Source of the DNA: Chrysomallon squamiferum
Taxonomy: Eukaryota > Mollusca > Gastropoda > Neomphalida > Peltospiridae
Length of the DNA stretch: 10,000 nucleotides
Assembly: GCA_012295275.1 (NCBI GenBank)
Contig: CM022675.1
Span: forward strand, 13,164,017 to 13,174,016
Direction: 5' to 3'
Position numbers and translations under genes: made by a program
Notes under the pieces: model-generated
The model's input: only the letters and a program-made list of their open reading frames with translations
What the model was told of the DNA's origin: nothing
Databases searched by the model: none
Shown here: positions 1 to 8,246 of the stretch, in pieces
How the letters are laid out: every line of letters starts with the position of its first letter
Position numbering within the stretch: position 1 is the stretch's first letter

Positions 1-70
<70 letters not shown>
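1..70. repeat. (GA)n array, cut by the window edge
   Basis: 35 uninterrupted GA units; the left end is outside the window. Confidence 0.97.
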
Positions 71-74
<4 letters not shown>

Positions 75-101
75 CAGAGGAACAAACAAACATACCAACA
101 C

Positions 102-148
102 AAAAAAAAAAAAAAAATATAAATAAATAAATAAATAAATAAATAAAC
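102..148. repeat. Poly(A) followed by (AAAT)n
   Basis: A run of about 16 A, then about six ATAA units. It could be the 3' end of an old retroposed element, but no body is recognisable to its left because the GA array is there. Confidence 0.85.
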
Positions 149-631
149 AATGAAACAACATATGATAAAACACACACACCCACACAAACAGAGAGAAATA
201 TTCAGCAGGTTTAAATACGGAAACTCGAGGTGGTGTATTAAACTCGTTTTACGATAATTTCACTTTAACGTTCTCTGTTTGCTTTGTTCAGACAATAAAA
301 TCCATGATCTATTAAAGAAAACGGCGTACGAAATGTTTACAACCTCTGAACTATGTACACCTATTTCCATTAAACATTGCGCTGTAATCGAATACCACCG
401 AATGAAAATCAATTATCTCCCTTTGACAAAACAATCATGTCTTCGGCGGTGATCCAGATTTAGATCGGAAGACTTCGTACGTGAAACCCTTTGGCGATTT
501 CGTGTCTTAGGAAGAGCGGAATCGGCCACGAATGCATTGTGTTGGCCTTTCCTCTGTGTCACTGACTGTGACGTAGAGAAAACACAGCAAGGAATCCTAT
601 TAGCGATCATAAAACGAGGGAAAGAAAGAAC
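149..631. other. Non-repetitive stretch, no supported gene
   Basis: Mostly unique sequence. A 65-codon minus-strand frame (413-610) has no recognisable domain, acceptor or codon bias. TTATCTCCCTTTGA (413-426) matches a short motif repeated near 9471 and, with changes on the other strand, near 2063. Confidence 0.5.
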
Positions 632-1260
632 GAGAAAAAAAGAAAAAAAAAAAAAAAGACTGTGGAATATTGTCAGCGGTTAATCCTATAGAACACCCTG
701 CCTCTGGTATAAGGTCTATTTTAATTTGACGAGTGAAGCAAACACTGTGTTAAGCAGTGGGTTTTGGAGATCTTGGTTAACTGTTTTAGAATTCGAACAA
801 TTTCTTGGAAATTATATTGCATCAATGCGTAGTCTTTTTTTTTTTTTTTCAGCGTGTTTAGTATACAACATAGTGACGAATGTTAGCGATGTATCTCGCT
901 AGACACGGCTGAATCAATCCTTCTTAATGGCGATTACCAGTTAACTTTGCAAAATAATAATAATAATAATAATAATATATATATATATATAATAAAATCA
1001 GTAAAAATAATTTCCCGTTCCAGTAAAAACTCGTGTATTTGGGAAGGTTCATATATAAAACATTCATTCCTGTTAATCAGTTAATGATTTCTGGTTTATT
1101 GTAATTTGTCATTTATGAAAATATATATTTTGTTTCTTAGCTTTATAAATAAAAACAAAACACAAAAAAAATAATAAAAATAAAAATAAAAAAAAAAAAA
1201 TTATAAAAAAATAAACAAACAATGATGTTTCGTTTGATTTAATATTCACAAAAATTAATA
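632..1260. other. AT-rich sequence with A, ATA and TA tracts
   Basis: Holds an A-rich tract (632-658), a T run (834-850), (ATA)n at 951-976 leading into (TA)n at 975-990, and an A/T-rich low-complexity stretch at 1150-1215. The unique parts show no convincing reading frame or RNA gene. Confidence 0.6.
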
Positions 1261-1268
1261 ACCTGTTT

Positions 1269-1336
1269 CATTAATCTTTCATTCATTTATTCCAAAATTC
1301 ATTCATTTATTCATTTCGTCTTTCATTCTTTCATTT
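1269..1336. repeat. Imperfect (ATTC/ATTT)n tetranucleotide tract
   Basis: Degenerate CATT-type repeats containing the TTTATT hexamers noted as minus-strand poly(A) signals. Confidence 0.75.
1286..1311 (-). promoter_or_regulatory. Two AATAAA poly(A) signals, minus strand
   Basis: TTTATT on the plus strand at 1286-1291 and 1306-1311 reads AATAAA on the minus strand, about 120-145 nt past the stop of the candidate terminal exon. They lie inside an ATTC/ATTT-rich repeat, so they may be incidental. Confidence 0.25.
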
Positions 1337-1431
1337 GGCCTCTTGTCCCTTTGACGGTCATAACTGTCCTCATGCGTTATTACTCCATTTAATCAGTTTT
1401 GCAAATTCATGTTCGTAAGGTAGGTAACTCT

Positions 1432-1482
1432 TCAAGCGGCCACTGGCATGAACAGGACGCTTTTGTCTCCCTTGAACCAGTC
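1432..1482 (-). CDS. Candidate minus-strand terminal exon (C-terminus of an unknown protein)
   Basis: On the minus strand, the codons from 1482 down to the TGA at 1434-1432 read DWFKGDKSVLFMPVAA, then stop. Third positions are mostly G or C (GAC, TGG, TTC, AAG, GAC, AGC, GTC, CTG, TTC, ATG, GTG, GCC), unlike the AT-rich surroundings, which suggests selection for coding. A possible acceptor (TTATTGAG|GAC) has its AG at 1484-1483, preceded by a T-rich stretch. The frame stays open further upstream to about 1608, with ATG codons at 1584, 1545 and 1539, so a ~50-residue small protein with a hydrophobic stretch is an alternative. Two AATAAA signals on the same strand lie 120-145 nt past the stop, at 1306-1311 and 1286-1291. 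I do not recognise a family. Chance remains possible because the frame is short. Confidence 0.3.
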   Translation of the reverse strand, partial: DWFKGDKSVLFMPVAA

Positions 1483-1745
1483 CTCAATAAATGCATTGTC
1501 ATGACATAGAATAAACAAGAAGTCAACTATGAAATACATGTACATGGAATGACAGCGGGTTTCCTTTCTAAAGATATATAACATCTGTATTGTAGCACAT
1601 AGTCTGTGTTAACAAAACCAAGGATTAAGAGTTTTTATAATATATATTAATTTATTAATTATTTATTTAAATTATACGTACAAAAATGATAAATATATTT
1701 TGTATACTTCGTGTAAATTATTATTATTCCCGCTACTACTGACTG

Positions 1746-1799
1746 AATACTACTACTACTACTACAACAACTACAACTATTATTATTACTACTACTTCT
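1746..1799. repeat. Imperfect (ACT)n trinucleotide tract
   Basis: Runs of ACT with ACA and ATT variants. Same trinucleotide family as the large block at 3750-4353 (AGT is its complement). Confidence 0.85.
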
Positions 1800-1840
1800 G
1801 CTATACAAATATGTATCTGTAGGCAAACTCACACGTGCAC

Positions 1841-2247
<407 letters not shown>

Positions 2248-2441
2248 TCAGCCTTGACAATAGGACTCTACAGATAGCTGATGAGATCTTTCGAACGAAA
2301 CAGCAGGAGAAAACCAGGAGACTACATTATCATTATCTTTCTTATTCAAGGTTAGGAAATCAACTGACGACATTAGTGACAGTCTGGTGGTTTTTTGTGT
2401 AGCTGGTTTTAAATTTTGTTCATCGGAAATTTCAACCTTAT
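2248..2441 (-). CDS. Candidate minus-strand terminal exon (unknown protein)
   Basis: On the minus strand, a T-rich tract of about 35 nt ends in GTTATATAG (AG at 2443-2442), a good acceptor. It is followed by 64 sense codons in one frame and a TGA at 2250-2248. The entry is phase 1: the first codon is split and reads as Asp with a preceding G. The product is non-repetitive and hydrophilic, rich in Ser, Asn, Asp and Lys. It starts DKVEISDEQNLKP, includes VVSWFSPAVSFERS in the middle and ends SVESYCQG. No signal peptide, membrane segment or known motif is visible; it resembles a cytoplasmic tail, but that is a guess. No AATAAA is seen close past the stop. The frame could equally be read from an ATG at 2457-2455, which would add five residues and ignore the acceptor. 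The repeat-derived frames elsewhere in the window lack this balanced composition. Confidence 0.3.
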
Positions 2442-2600
2442 CTATATAACAAAACAAGCAAATTAAAAAAAAAATGAAAATTCATTTTTTATTATTAATG
2501 TGAATAATCTCTAATTTCGTTCCTCATTTCTCTCATTTTCTAACAAATACTCTCAGTTCATCTTTTCTCTCTCTTTCTCACTCAATCATCCTGCCTCTCT

Positions 2601-2809
2601 GTTTTTCTGTCTATCTATCTCTTTATCTGTATATCAATTATTCTTTAGATCTACCTATCTATCTCTCTATCGATCTGTTTGTCTGTCTATCTGTTTATCT
2701 GTCCGTCTGTGTGGTTGTCTACATACCTGTTCATTATGTCTGTCTATCTATCTATCTTCTATCTTTCTATCTGTCTGTCTGTCTATCTACCTATCTATTT
2801 ATCTATCTA

Positions 2810-2856
<47 letters not shown>
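2601..2856. repeat. Imperfect TCTA/TGTC tetranucleotide block
   Basis: Mixed ATCT and TGTC units, becoming a perfect (ATCT)n run at 2811-2856. The long open frame across it is a repeat artefact. Confidence 0.93.
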
Positions 2857-3240
2857 ATGTTTGTAGAAACATTTTCTTTCTTATCTCTTCGACTTCTTTT
2901 TCACGTTTAAATTTATCTCAGTTAATTAAGCTAATAAAATGAACAATCTCTATTAAATCATAATCTTTTGTCTAACATTACACCATACTCATTTAACTTA
3001 ATTATAATATAACAGTTTTGGGGGTTTTTTTTAGAATTTTAACGAGAACAAATCGAGCACTTTACGGGAACAAATCTCGCTACATCTCACTTTTCAGGTA
3101 GAACATTTCTTTTTTAATAAATAATATTTGTTTGTTTGTTTCGTTTCTTTTCTTTCTTTTCCTTTTTTTTTTTTTTTTTTAATTTAGCTGATGTTGACGT
3201 CCAGTTCTTGCTCCTCTCCATCCCTAACTCACCTCCACTC
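2857..3240. other. AT-rich stretch with T tracts
   Basis: No supported gene. Ends in a TTTG/TTTC-rich run and a T tract of 18 (3163-3180) just left of the CpG-rich island. Confidence 0.6.
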
Positions 3241-3630
3241 GACTTCGCTTACAACGAACAAAACGCGACAGACGCGCATTCACACAGAGAAGTAAAGTTA
3301 CCGGAAATGAGACTCGACAGGCACAGCGCGCGCGCCTTTCGAACTGGGAAAGAAGCGTTGATTACACGTCGCGGTCGTCCGTCTGTAAATCTGATTAGCA
3401 GTAATCAGAAAGCGAATTCGAGTTTACTAGGGGTTCGGTCAGAAGCGCGGAGTCGAATCAGCGGTGGACTGATGACTCTCGTAAGAAGCGTGGCGTGGTT
3501 TCTCAAACTCGCGGCGTCGTGTTTCAGTGAAGACTGCAGAGACACCGAAAATACACTGACGTGTCTCGTTTTAGATGTTATTAACACGGTAAGCTAGACG
3601 ACTAAACGACCGTCCACCGTCGCTCAGCGA
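3241..3630. promoter_or_regulatory. CpG-rich island, possible promoter/first exon
   Basis: By hand count there are roughly 43 CpG dinucleotides in about 390 bp, close to twice the number expected at about 48% GC. The flanks are AT-rich with few CpGs. The stretch contains a GCGCGCGCGC run (3326-3335), an 8-bp inverted repeat (3390-3409) and, near its right end, a donor-like CG|GTAAGC (GT at 3589-3590). A plus-strand frame is open from about 3181 to 3594 with ATG codons at 3307 and 3472, but its product resembles no family I know. GC-rich sequence lengthens chance frames, and the opposite strand is also open over 3405-3587. A promoter with a non-coding or short coding first exon fits best. Confidence 0.35.
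3390..3409. repeat. Perfect 8-bp inverted repeat with two ATTA/TAAT cores
   Basis: TCTGATTA, a 4-nt spacer GCAG, then TAATCAGA. Each arm holds a homeodomain-type TAAT core, in opposite orientation. It sits inside the CpG-rich island. Confidence 0.7.
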
Positions 3631-3749
3631 ACTTTTTTTTACTGAAAGACACAAATATTTGAGGTTATTTTTCAGAATTGACAAAACTATGTGATTTAAT
3701 TAACTAGTTACCTCGTTCTTGTTCGAAACGGCGGTGAATTTGGTTTTTG

Positions 3750-4353
3750 TAGTAGTAGTAGCAGTACTTTTTATACCGGGTGATAGTAGTAACAGTAGTA
3801 GTAGTAGTAGTAGAAGTAGTAGTAGTAGTAGTAGTAATAGCAGTAGTAGTAGTAGAAATAATAATAGTAGTAGTAGTAGTAGTAGTAGTAATAGTAGTAG
3901 TAGTAGTAATAGCAGTAGTAGTAATAGTAATAGTAGTGGTAGTAGTAGAAATAATAATAGTAGTAGTAGTAGTAGTAGTAGTAATGGTAGTAGCAGCAGC
4001 ACTATTTTTATACCGAGTGATGGTAGTAGGTGTAGCAGCAATAGTAGTAGTAGTAGTACCGGTACTAGTAGAAGTAGTAATAGTAGCAGAACCAGTTGTA
4101 ATAGTAGTAATGGCAGTAGTAGCAGCAGCAACGCCAGAAGTAGCAGTAAAATACTAGTAGCAATGAGTAGTAGCAGTAGCAGTTGCAACAGCTGAAGCAG
4201 TAGTAGTAATAGTAGTAGTAGTAACAGTAGTATAATAGTACCAGTAGTAGTAGTAGTAGTCGCAGAAGTAGTAATAGTGGGGGCAGTAGCAGTAGCAGTA
4301 ATAAATGTAACAATAGTATTAACAGTAGTAGCACTACTAGCTGTAGTAGTAGT
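3750..4353. repeat. Large imperfect (AGT)n block, about 600 bp
   Basis: Mostly AGT with AGC, AAT, GGT and ACC variants. Larger duplications are visible inside: a TTATACCG-containing segment occurs at 3771 and again at 4008 (237 bp apart), and AGTAGAAATAATAATAG occurs at 3851 and 3944 (93 bp apart). Long frames of poly-Ser, poly-Val or poly-Leu on both strands follow from the triplet period and are not taken as genes. Confidence 0.93.
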
Positions 4354-4360
4354 TATATTA

Positions 4361-4763
4361 ATTCTGCAAGCTGTGTTTTTTCTGTGTAGACGGCGTGATA
4401 ATGTTAAGTGTGTTAAATCTACAACAGATATGAAACACTTCAGATGAAACAATCTAATTTTGACATTTCCATTTACTCTTTCCCTCGTTCCAATTTGTCA
4501 AGTGTCTGCCGCACGAACACAGCCTGTGGTGTCAGCCTAGTCCACATTCAAGTCGTTCACTGCAACGGATACAAACGTCCCGAGTCTGTCGTGTGACCGC
4601 ATTGCACTTCGGGCCAGCCGATCGTGTGATGGGGCTGCCCAGACCGTAATCGTGACGGTTTAATGACGCTGTACGAGACAGGACATTGTGATGCTGGGAA
4701 GAAAATAAATTATTTACACGCATCCCTGTCTGGATATCTTGATGTGATATTCAGTCTGTGTGC
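4361..4763. other. Non-repetitive, moderately GC-rich stretch
   Basis: 4490-4700 has a good number of CpGs and a 63-codon minus-strand frame (4532-4723) without a recognisable domain. An imperfect hairpin ACCGT/ACGGT lies near 4645. It could be an exon or regulatory sequence; nothing decides it. Confidence 0.4.
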
Positions 4764-4875
4764 TTTTTTTAGTTGTTTTTTTTGTTGTTTTTTTTTTTTT
4801 TTTTTTTTTTGTTTTTTTTTTTTTTTTTTTTCTCTTTCTTTCTTTTTCTATCTTTCACTCCTTTTTTTTTTTTTC
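4764..4875. repeat. Long T-rich tract
   Basis: T runs of up to about 22, interrupted by single G or C residues, then TTTC-rich sequence. Possibly the complement of a poly(A) tail, but no element body is recognised. Confidence 0.85.
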
Positions 4876-5088
4876 ACTATCACTCTTCATTCTTTCTTTT
4901 CTTTTAGTTTATTTTTTCTCAAAAACTTATCTTACCGATTCCTTTTACACCCCGCGTCCTTTTCTCCCTCTCTTTAAATAAATAAAAAAGATCTGTAAGT
5001 GAATAGACAGAGAGATAGACAGAAGAAAGAAGACAAAAAGAAAGAATACAAACCAGTTGTCAGCTTGCTCTGAAGATTCTACAAGGAC

Positions 5089-5090
<2 letters not shown>

Positions 5091-5182
<92 letters not shown>
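5091..5182. repeat. (GA)46 array
   Basis: Perfect GA repeat of 92 bp. The left flank (ending AAGGACTA) does not match the dispersed repeat. Confidence 0.97.
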
Positions 5183-5185
<3 letters not shown>

Positions 5186-5198
5186 ATCGTATACTCAA

Positions 5199-5235
5199 TG
5201 ACGTCACGATTCATACTGCGAATACCAAAATGGCG
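5199..5235. promoter_or_regulatory. CRE palindrome and YY1-like site
   Basis: A perfect CRE, TGACGTCA (5199-5206), is followed 20 nt later by CAAAATGGCG (5226-5235), close to the YY1 core AAATGGCG. They sit just right of a GA array that could bind GAGA-type factors, and CACGTG follows at 5373-5378. These are sequence matches only; no transcript is evident. Confidence 0.3.
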
Positions 5236-5487
5236 TAGATCAGATGATTAGTAACAGTAATATCTTTACTTTCATACTTCATCATACACCAAGATACGTG
5301 GCCCAAATCTACAGAAGCAATAGATTGGAAACAGGCTATAAATAACTTTATTCTCGCATTTATTCGTCCCGTCACGTGTTCACTGAACGATCATTTTGTG
5401 TGATTATGCATGAGATGTCTGCGCCCGTGCAAATATCTCTCAACCCAGCGAGTTTCTGTTTGCAACATTATTGTCAGTGACGCACTG
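5236..5487. other. Non-repetitive sequence, no supported gene
   Basis: Contains CACGTG at 5373-5378. A short plus-strand frame (ATG 5244, stop 5340-5342) has a protein-like end (PRYVAQIYRSNRLETGYK), but it is only 32 codons and no splice sites support it. Confidence 0.4.
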
Positions 5488-5548
5488 TGTGTCTCTGTCT
5501 GTTTGTCTGTCTGTCTGTCTGTTTGTCGGTCTGTCTGTCTGGCTGGCA
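5488..5548. repeat. Imperfect (TGTC)n tract
   Basis: TCTG units with GTTT and CGGT variants; same family as the block at 2601-2856. Confidence 0.9.
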
Positions 5549-5670
5549 GTTGTTTGGTTCTTGTTTTCATTACGTCTAACGTTATGTTCAGATCTCAGAC
5601 AAACGTCTGCTAAATCTAAAACACACGTCCTGACGTTTCTTAACAAAAAATTAAAAAAATATAAAAATAA

Positions 5671-5723
5671 AAAATAAAATAAAATAAAATAAAATAAAAT
5701 AAAATGAAATAAAATAAAATGAA
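5671..5723. repeat. (AAAAT)n pentanucleotide tract
   Basis: About ten AAAAT units, two carrying AAATG changes, within a wider A-rich stretch. Confidence 0.92.
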
Positions 5724-5900
5724 AAGTAAAACATAATTGTAGATAGGAGAGAGTATAATATTTCGTAAATGTTTATTGTTCATCTTTTTTCTTTCTGTTT
5801 ATTATTTTTTTTTTCTTTGGCTTGTTTTTCATTCCTTCGCCTCTTTTATTTCTCTTTTTTACATTGGTTTATTTGTTCTTTATTTTTCTTTCATTTTGTA

Positions 5901-5901
5901 A

Positions 5902-5964
<63 letters not shown>
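5901..5964. repeat. (ATT)21 trinucleotide array
   Basis: Perfect ATT repeat inside T-rich sequence. The poly-Ile and poly-Leu frames across it are artefacts. Confidence 0.96.
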
Positions 5965-5966
<2 letters not shown>

Positions 5967-6295
5967 GCTTTTATATGTGTTTATTAATTTATAATTATTT
6001 TGTTCTTGTTGTTTCGTTGTTATTCCTGTTTTTGTATTATTATTAATATCCTGCACTTATGATATTTAGATTTTTTTCTAATTCATTTTTTTTTATTTCT
6101 TTCTTTCTCTTTTTGTTCTTTATTTTTATATTTTATTTAATTATTTATTTAAGCTTTTATCATTCATGCTTTTAACCAAAATAATTGAAATCAACACCAC
6201 AATTTGTTCATGATAACTACTTCATTCTAAATATTATTATCGAAAATTATGATAAACTATCATTTTTTCTACTAACCACATAAATTAATATAAGT

Positions 6296-6300
<5 letters not shown>
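5965..6300. other. AT/T-rich sequence, nothing supported
   Basis: T-rich low-complexity sequence (6066-6170), then ordinary AT-rich sequence up to the GA array. Confidence 0.6.

Positions 6301-6372
<72 letters not shown>
6301..6372. repeat. (GA)36 array
   Basis: Perfect GA repeat of 72 bp. The left flank AATTAATATAAGTTAA resembles part of the dispersed repeat (AATAAATATAATTTAA) with two differences, but the rest is absent. Confidence 0.97.
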
Positions 6373-6374
<2 letters not shown>

Positions 6375-6480
6375 CATACAACAAGGCACGCTATCAACAT
6401 AACAAAACAGATAATTACGACATATCAAGACATAATTATTAACTACATCGACAGTTAATCGTAACGCACCCAAGCTCTGA

Positions 6481-6730
6481 AAAGCACGTGATCCTACAAA
6501 CGTCACGTGATAGCCTAGCGCGCCAATCCACTGACCTACATCGAGAACGTAATCGGGTCGCGCGCGTGTTTTTATTTGCACTATTGAACCACATCGGAGT
6601 GGCCGGCCAGGTCGTTTGCACGACGTTGTTAACGGCGCGAGCGGCATTAATTCATTATATTCTGCAGCAGTTCCACTTATCCAGTTCGTAAACGACACCG
6701 TCATCGTTCAATGGTTAATTGTTATGCTAG
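6481..6730. promoter_or_regulatory. CpG-rich stretch with paired E-boxes and a CCAAT box
   Basis: Two CACGTG E-boxes (6486-6491 and 6505-6510) lie 19 bp apart, both followed by AT, and the second reads GTCACGTGAT. A CCAAT pentamer follows at 6526-6530 within GCGCGCCAATCC. About 25 CpGs fall between 6486 and 6705 by hand count, including a CGCGCGCG run near 6559-6566. This combination is typical of bHLH-ZIP-responsive (USF/MITF/TFE-type) promoters. No TATA box or clear transcript start is identified and the direction is unknown. Confidence 0.3.
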
Positions 6731-6872
6731 TTTTATCGGCCGGGTGATCGATGCTGATACATTTTCGTTAACTGCTCAATATCGGGCAGCAGTTATTGAG
6801 GAACAAAGGATCTTTTGTCATCAGCTGAAAGTGGAGAACAGAGCGAGCGAGCCGGACCAGAGTTTTGAGTGA
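6711..6872 (+). other. Short non-repetitive open frame (53 codons), uncertain
   Basis: An ATG at 6711 (G at +4, T at -3) opens a 53-codon frame ending with TGA at 6870-6872. It starts MVNCYASFIGRVIDADTF and ends with an acidic SEPDQSFE. The composition is balanced and not repeat-derived, and it lies just to the right of the E-box/CpG-rich stretch, where a 5' exon could be. No recognised domain, no signal peptide, and no clear donor. It may be chance or an upstream frame in a leader. Confidence 0.12.
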
Positions 6873-6997
6873 GAATGAACCTGTCATCTTTCTGTGTATA
6901 TTGAAAATATGGATATCTACGAACAATGGCTAAGGGTGGCCATTTTTGTGTTTGCAGAATGGAAGACAACCTCGATCACGTTCGCACAGATACGATC

Positions 6998-7056
6998 GCA
7001 CACGCACGCACACACACACACACACGCACACACACACACTCGCAGCTATATATATA
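6998..7056. repeat. (CA)n tract followed by a short (TA)n
   Basis: CA repeat with CG interruptions at 6998-7039, then TATATATATAT at 7046-7056. Alternating purine-pyrimidine sequence. Confidence 0.93.
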
Positions 7057-7776
7057 TTTATCTGTGTGGATATATGTAAACTTACTGACAAAAAGATAAA
7101 TACTTGAGGCATACAAAAACATAAACATATACATTTTAAAATAGCGTATGGACAGAGAGAAATAGAGATTGAAAGAGACAAAGATAGAGATGGACAGAGA
7201 AAGAAAGTGAGAGATAGAGAGATTTAGACAAATAGAATATTACGTATATAAACAATACTACAAAGTCAAAGAAATGATTAGATTTCCATCTTGTACCCTT
7301 TTCTGTTTTCACTACAACTGTTGTAATCACCCTTCCTTGTGTGTAGATGTTGATATTGCGTATTTCCTTTCCCCGTTATTGGCCCTGGATAAACACAGAC
7401 GAATCAAAACACGTGGGTTTTGCAAATCTATAAGCTAACTATAGAAGTACTAATCTTTTGTCGACCGAAACTACGCCAACCAGTGTAGTAACTATTACAT
7501 CTAAGCCAATCACTTTTAAATCTCTGTGTCTTGATAATGATAGTTTTTGTTGGCTGACTTTATAACGGCTGTCGGCTTTCAGTTATAATTATTAATAACA
7601 AAAAATACATTTTTTTTTTTAATGACGTTGTGAGGAATTATCGATGTACGTAATGGCTGTGATGACGCTGCAATGATGATGGTGACGACGATTTTTGTAG
7701 TAGAATATATTAACGTAGGAAGAAGAGGGAGGGAAATGAGGAACAATGAAAGAGAAAAGAATGTATGTTGGAATGT
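7057..7776. other. Mixed sequence, purine-rich tract, no firm gene
   Basis: 7150-7232 is an imperfect GA/GAT/GAAA tract. At 7321-7346 a pyrimidine-rich run ends in TGTGTAG, acceptor-like, followed by a phase-1 frame to TAA at 7436-7438 (30 codons, DVDIAYFLSPLLALDKHR). No matching donor or family is known, so it is not called a gene. CACGTG is at 7410-7415. Confidence 0.4.
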
Positions 7777-7853
7777 AAAGATAATTTCTGTACTTAAATG
7801 TTTAACTGGAATGATCAAGTGCTGAGAATAAATATAATTTAAGGTGGACACTT

Positions 7854-7855
<2 letters not shown>
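7777..7855 (+). repeat. Dispersed repeat, copy 2, abutting (GA)n
   Basis: 79 bp about 96% identical to 1841-1920, in the same orientation and also running straight into a GA array. The pair looks like a microsatellite-linked repeat family or a small non-autonomous element with a GA tail. No terminal inverted repeats or target-site duplication are evident. Confidence 0.85.
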
Positions 7856-8018
<163 letters not shown>

Positions 8019-8201
8019 TATATGCTATCAACAAACAATATCCTTTCCAAAAGTGTATAGATCATCCATGTATTTTGAAAATTGTTAGCGTGTAGCAAAT
8101 TTTGGTATCAGTTACAACAAATTGGGTCATGCAACAGACATTTTCTTTTACAATAGTAGGTGACATATTTATTTATTTTTTTTGCATATATGATGCAATA
8201 C

Positions 8202-8202
<1 letters not shown>

Positions 8203-8233
<31 letters not shown>
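8203..8233. repeat. (TA)n dinucleotide array in the intron 3' end
   Basis: About 15 TA units ending 13 nt before the splice acceptor of the EGF exon. They replace most of the usual polypyrimidine tract, leaving only the short ATTCATTT run next to the AG. Confidence 0.9.
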
Positions 8234-8237
<4 letters not shown>

Positions 8238-8246
8238 TCATTTCAG

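Noticed and set aside
744-762. CACTG/CAGTG inverted repeat
   Set aside because: Only 5-bp arms; expected by chance in this length of sequence.
2679-2942. Tyr/Leu/Ser-rich frame resembling a membrane protein
   Set aside because: Translation of TCTA/TGTC repeats; hydrophobicity is a by-product of the repeat.
3715-3735. GTTCGAAAC resembling a tRNA T-loop
   Set aside because: No A box, acceptor stem or anticodon arm at the proper distances on either strand.
3700-4452. 250-codon minus-strand poly-Leu frame and overlapping plus-strand poly-Ser and poly-Val frames
   Set aside because: All follow from the (AGT)n triplet repeat, which stays open in several frames on both strands; homopolymeric composition with no domain.
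4663-4981. Phe-rich frames
   Set aside because: Translation of the long T tract.
8102-8246. Extension of the EGF frame upstream to an ATG at 8102
   Set aside because: The frame crosses a TA repeat and a T-rich intron end; a clear AG acceptor and the conserved split Asp codon mark the true exon start at 8247.
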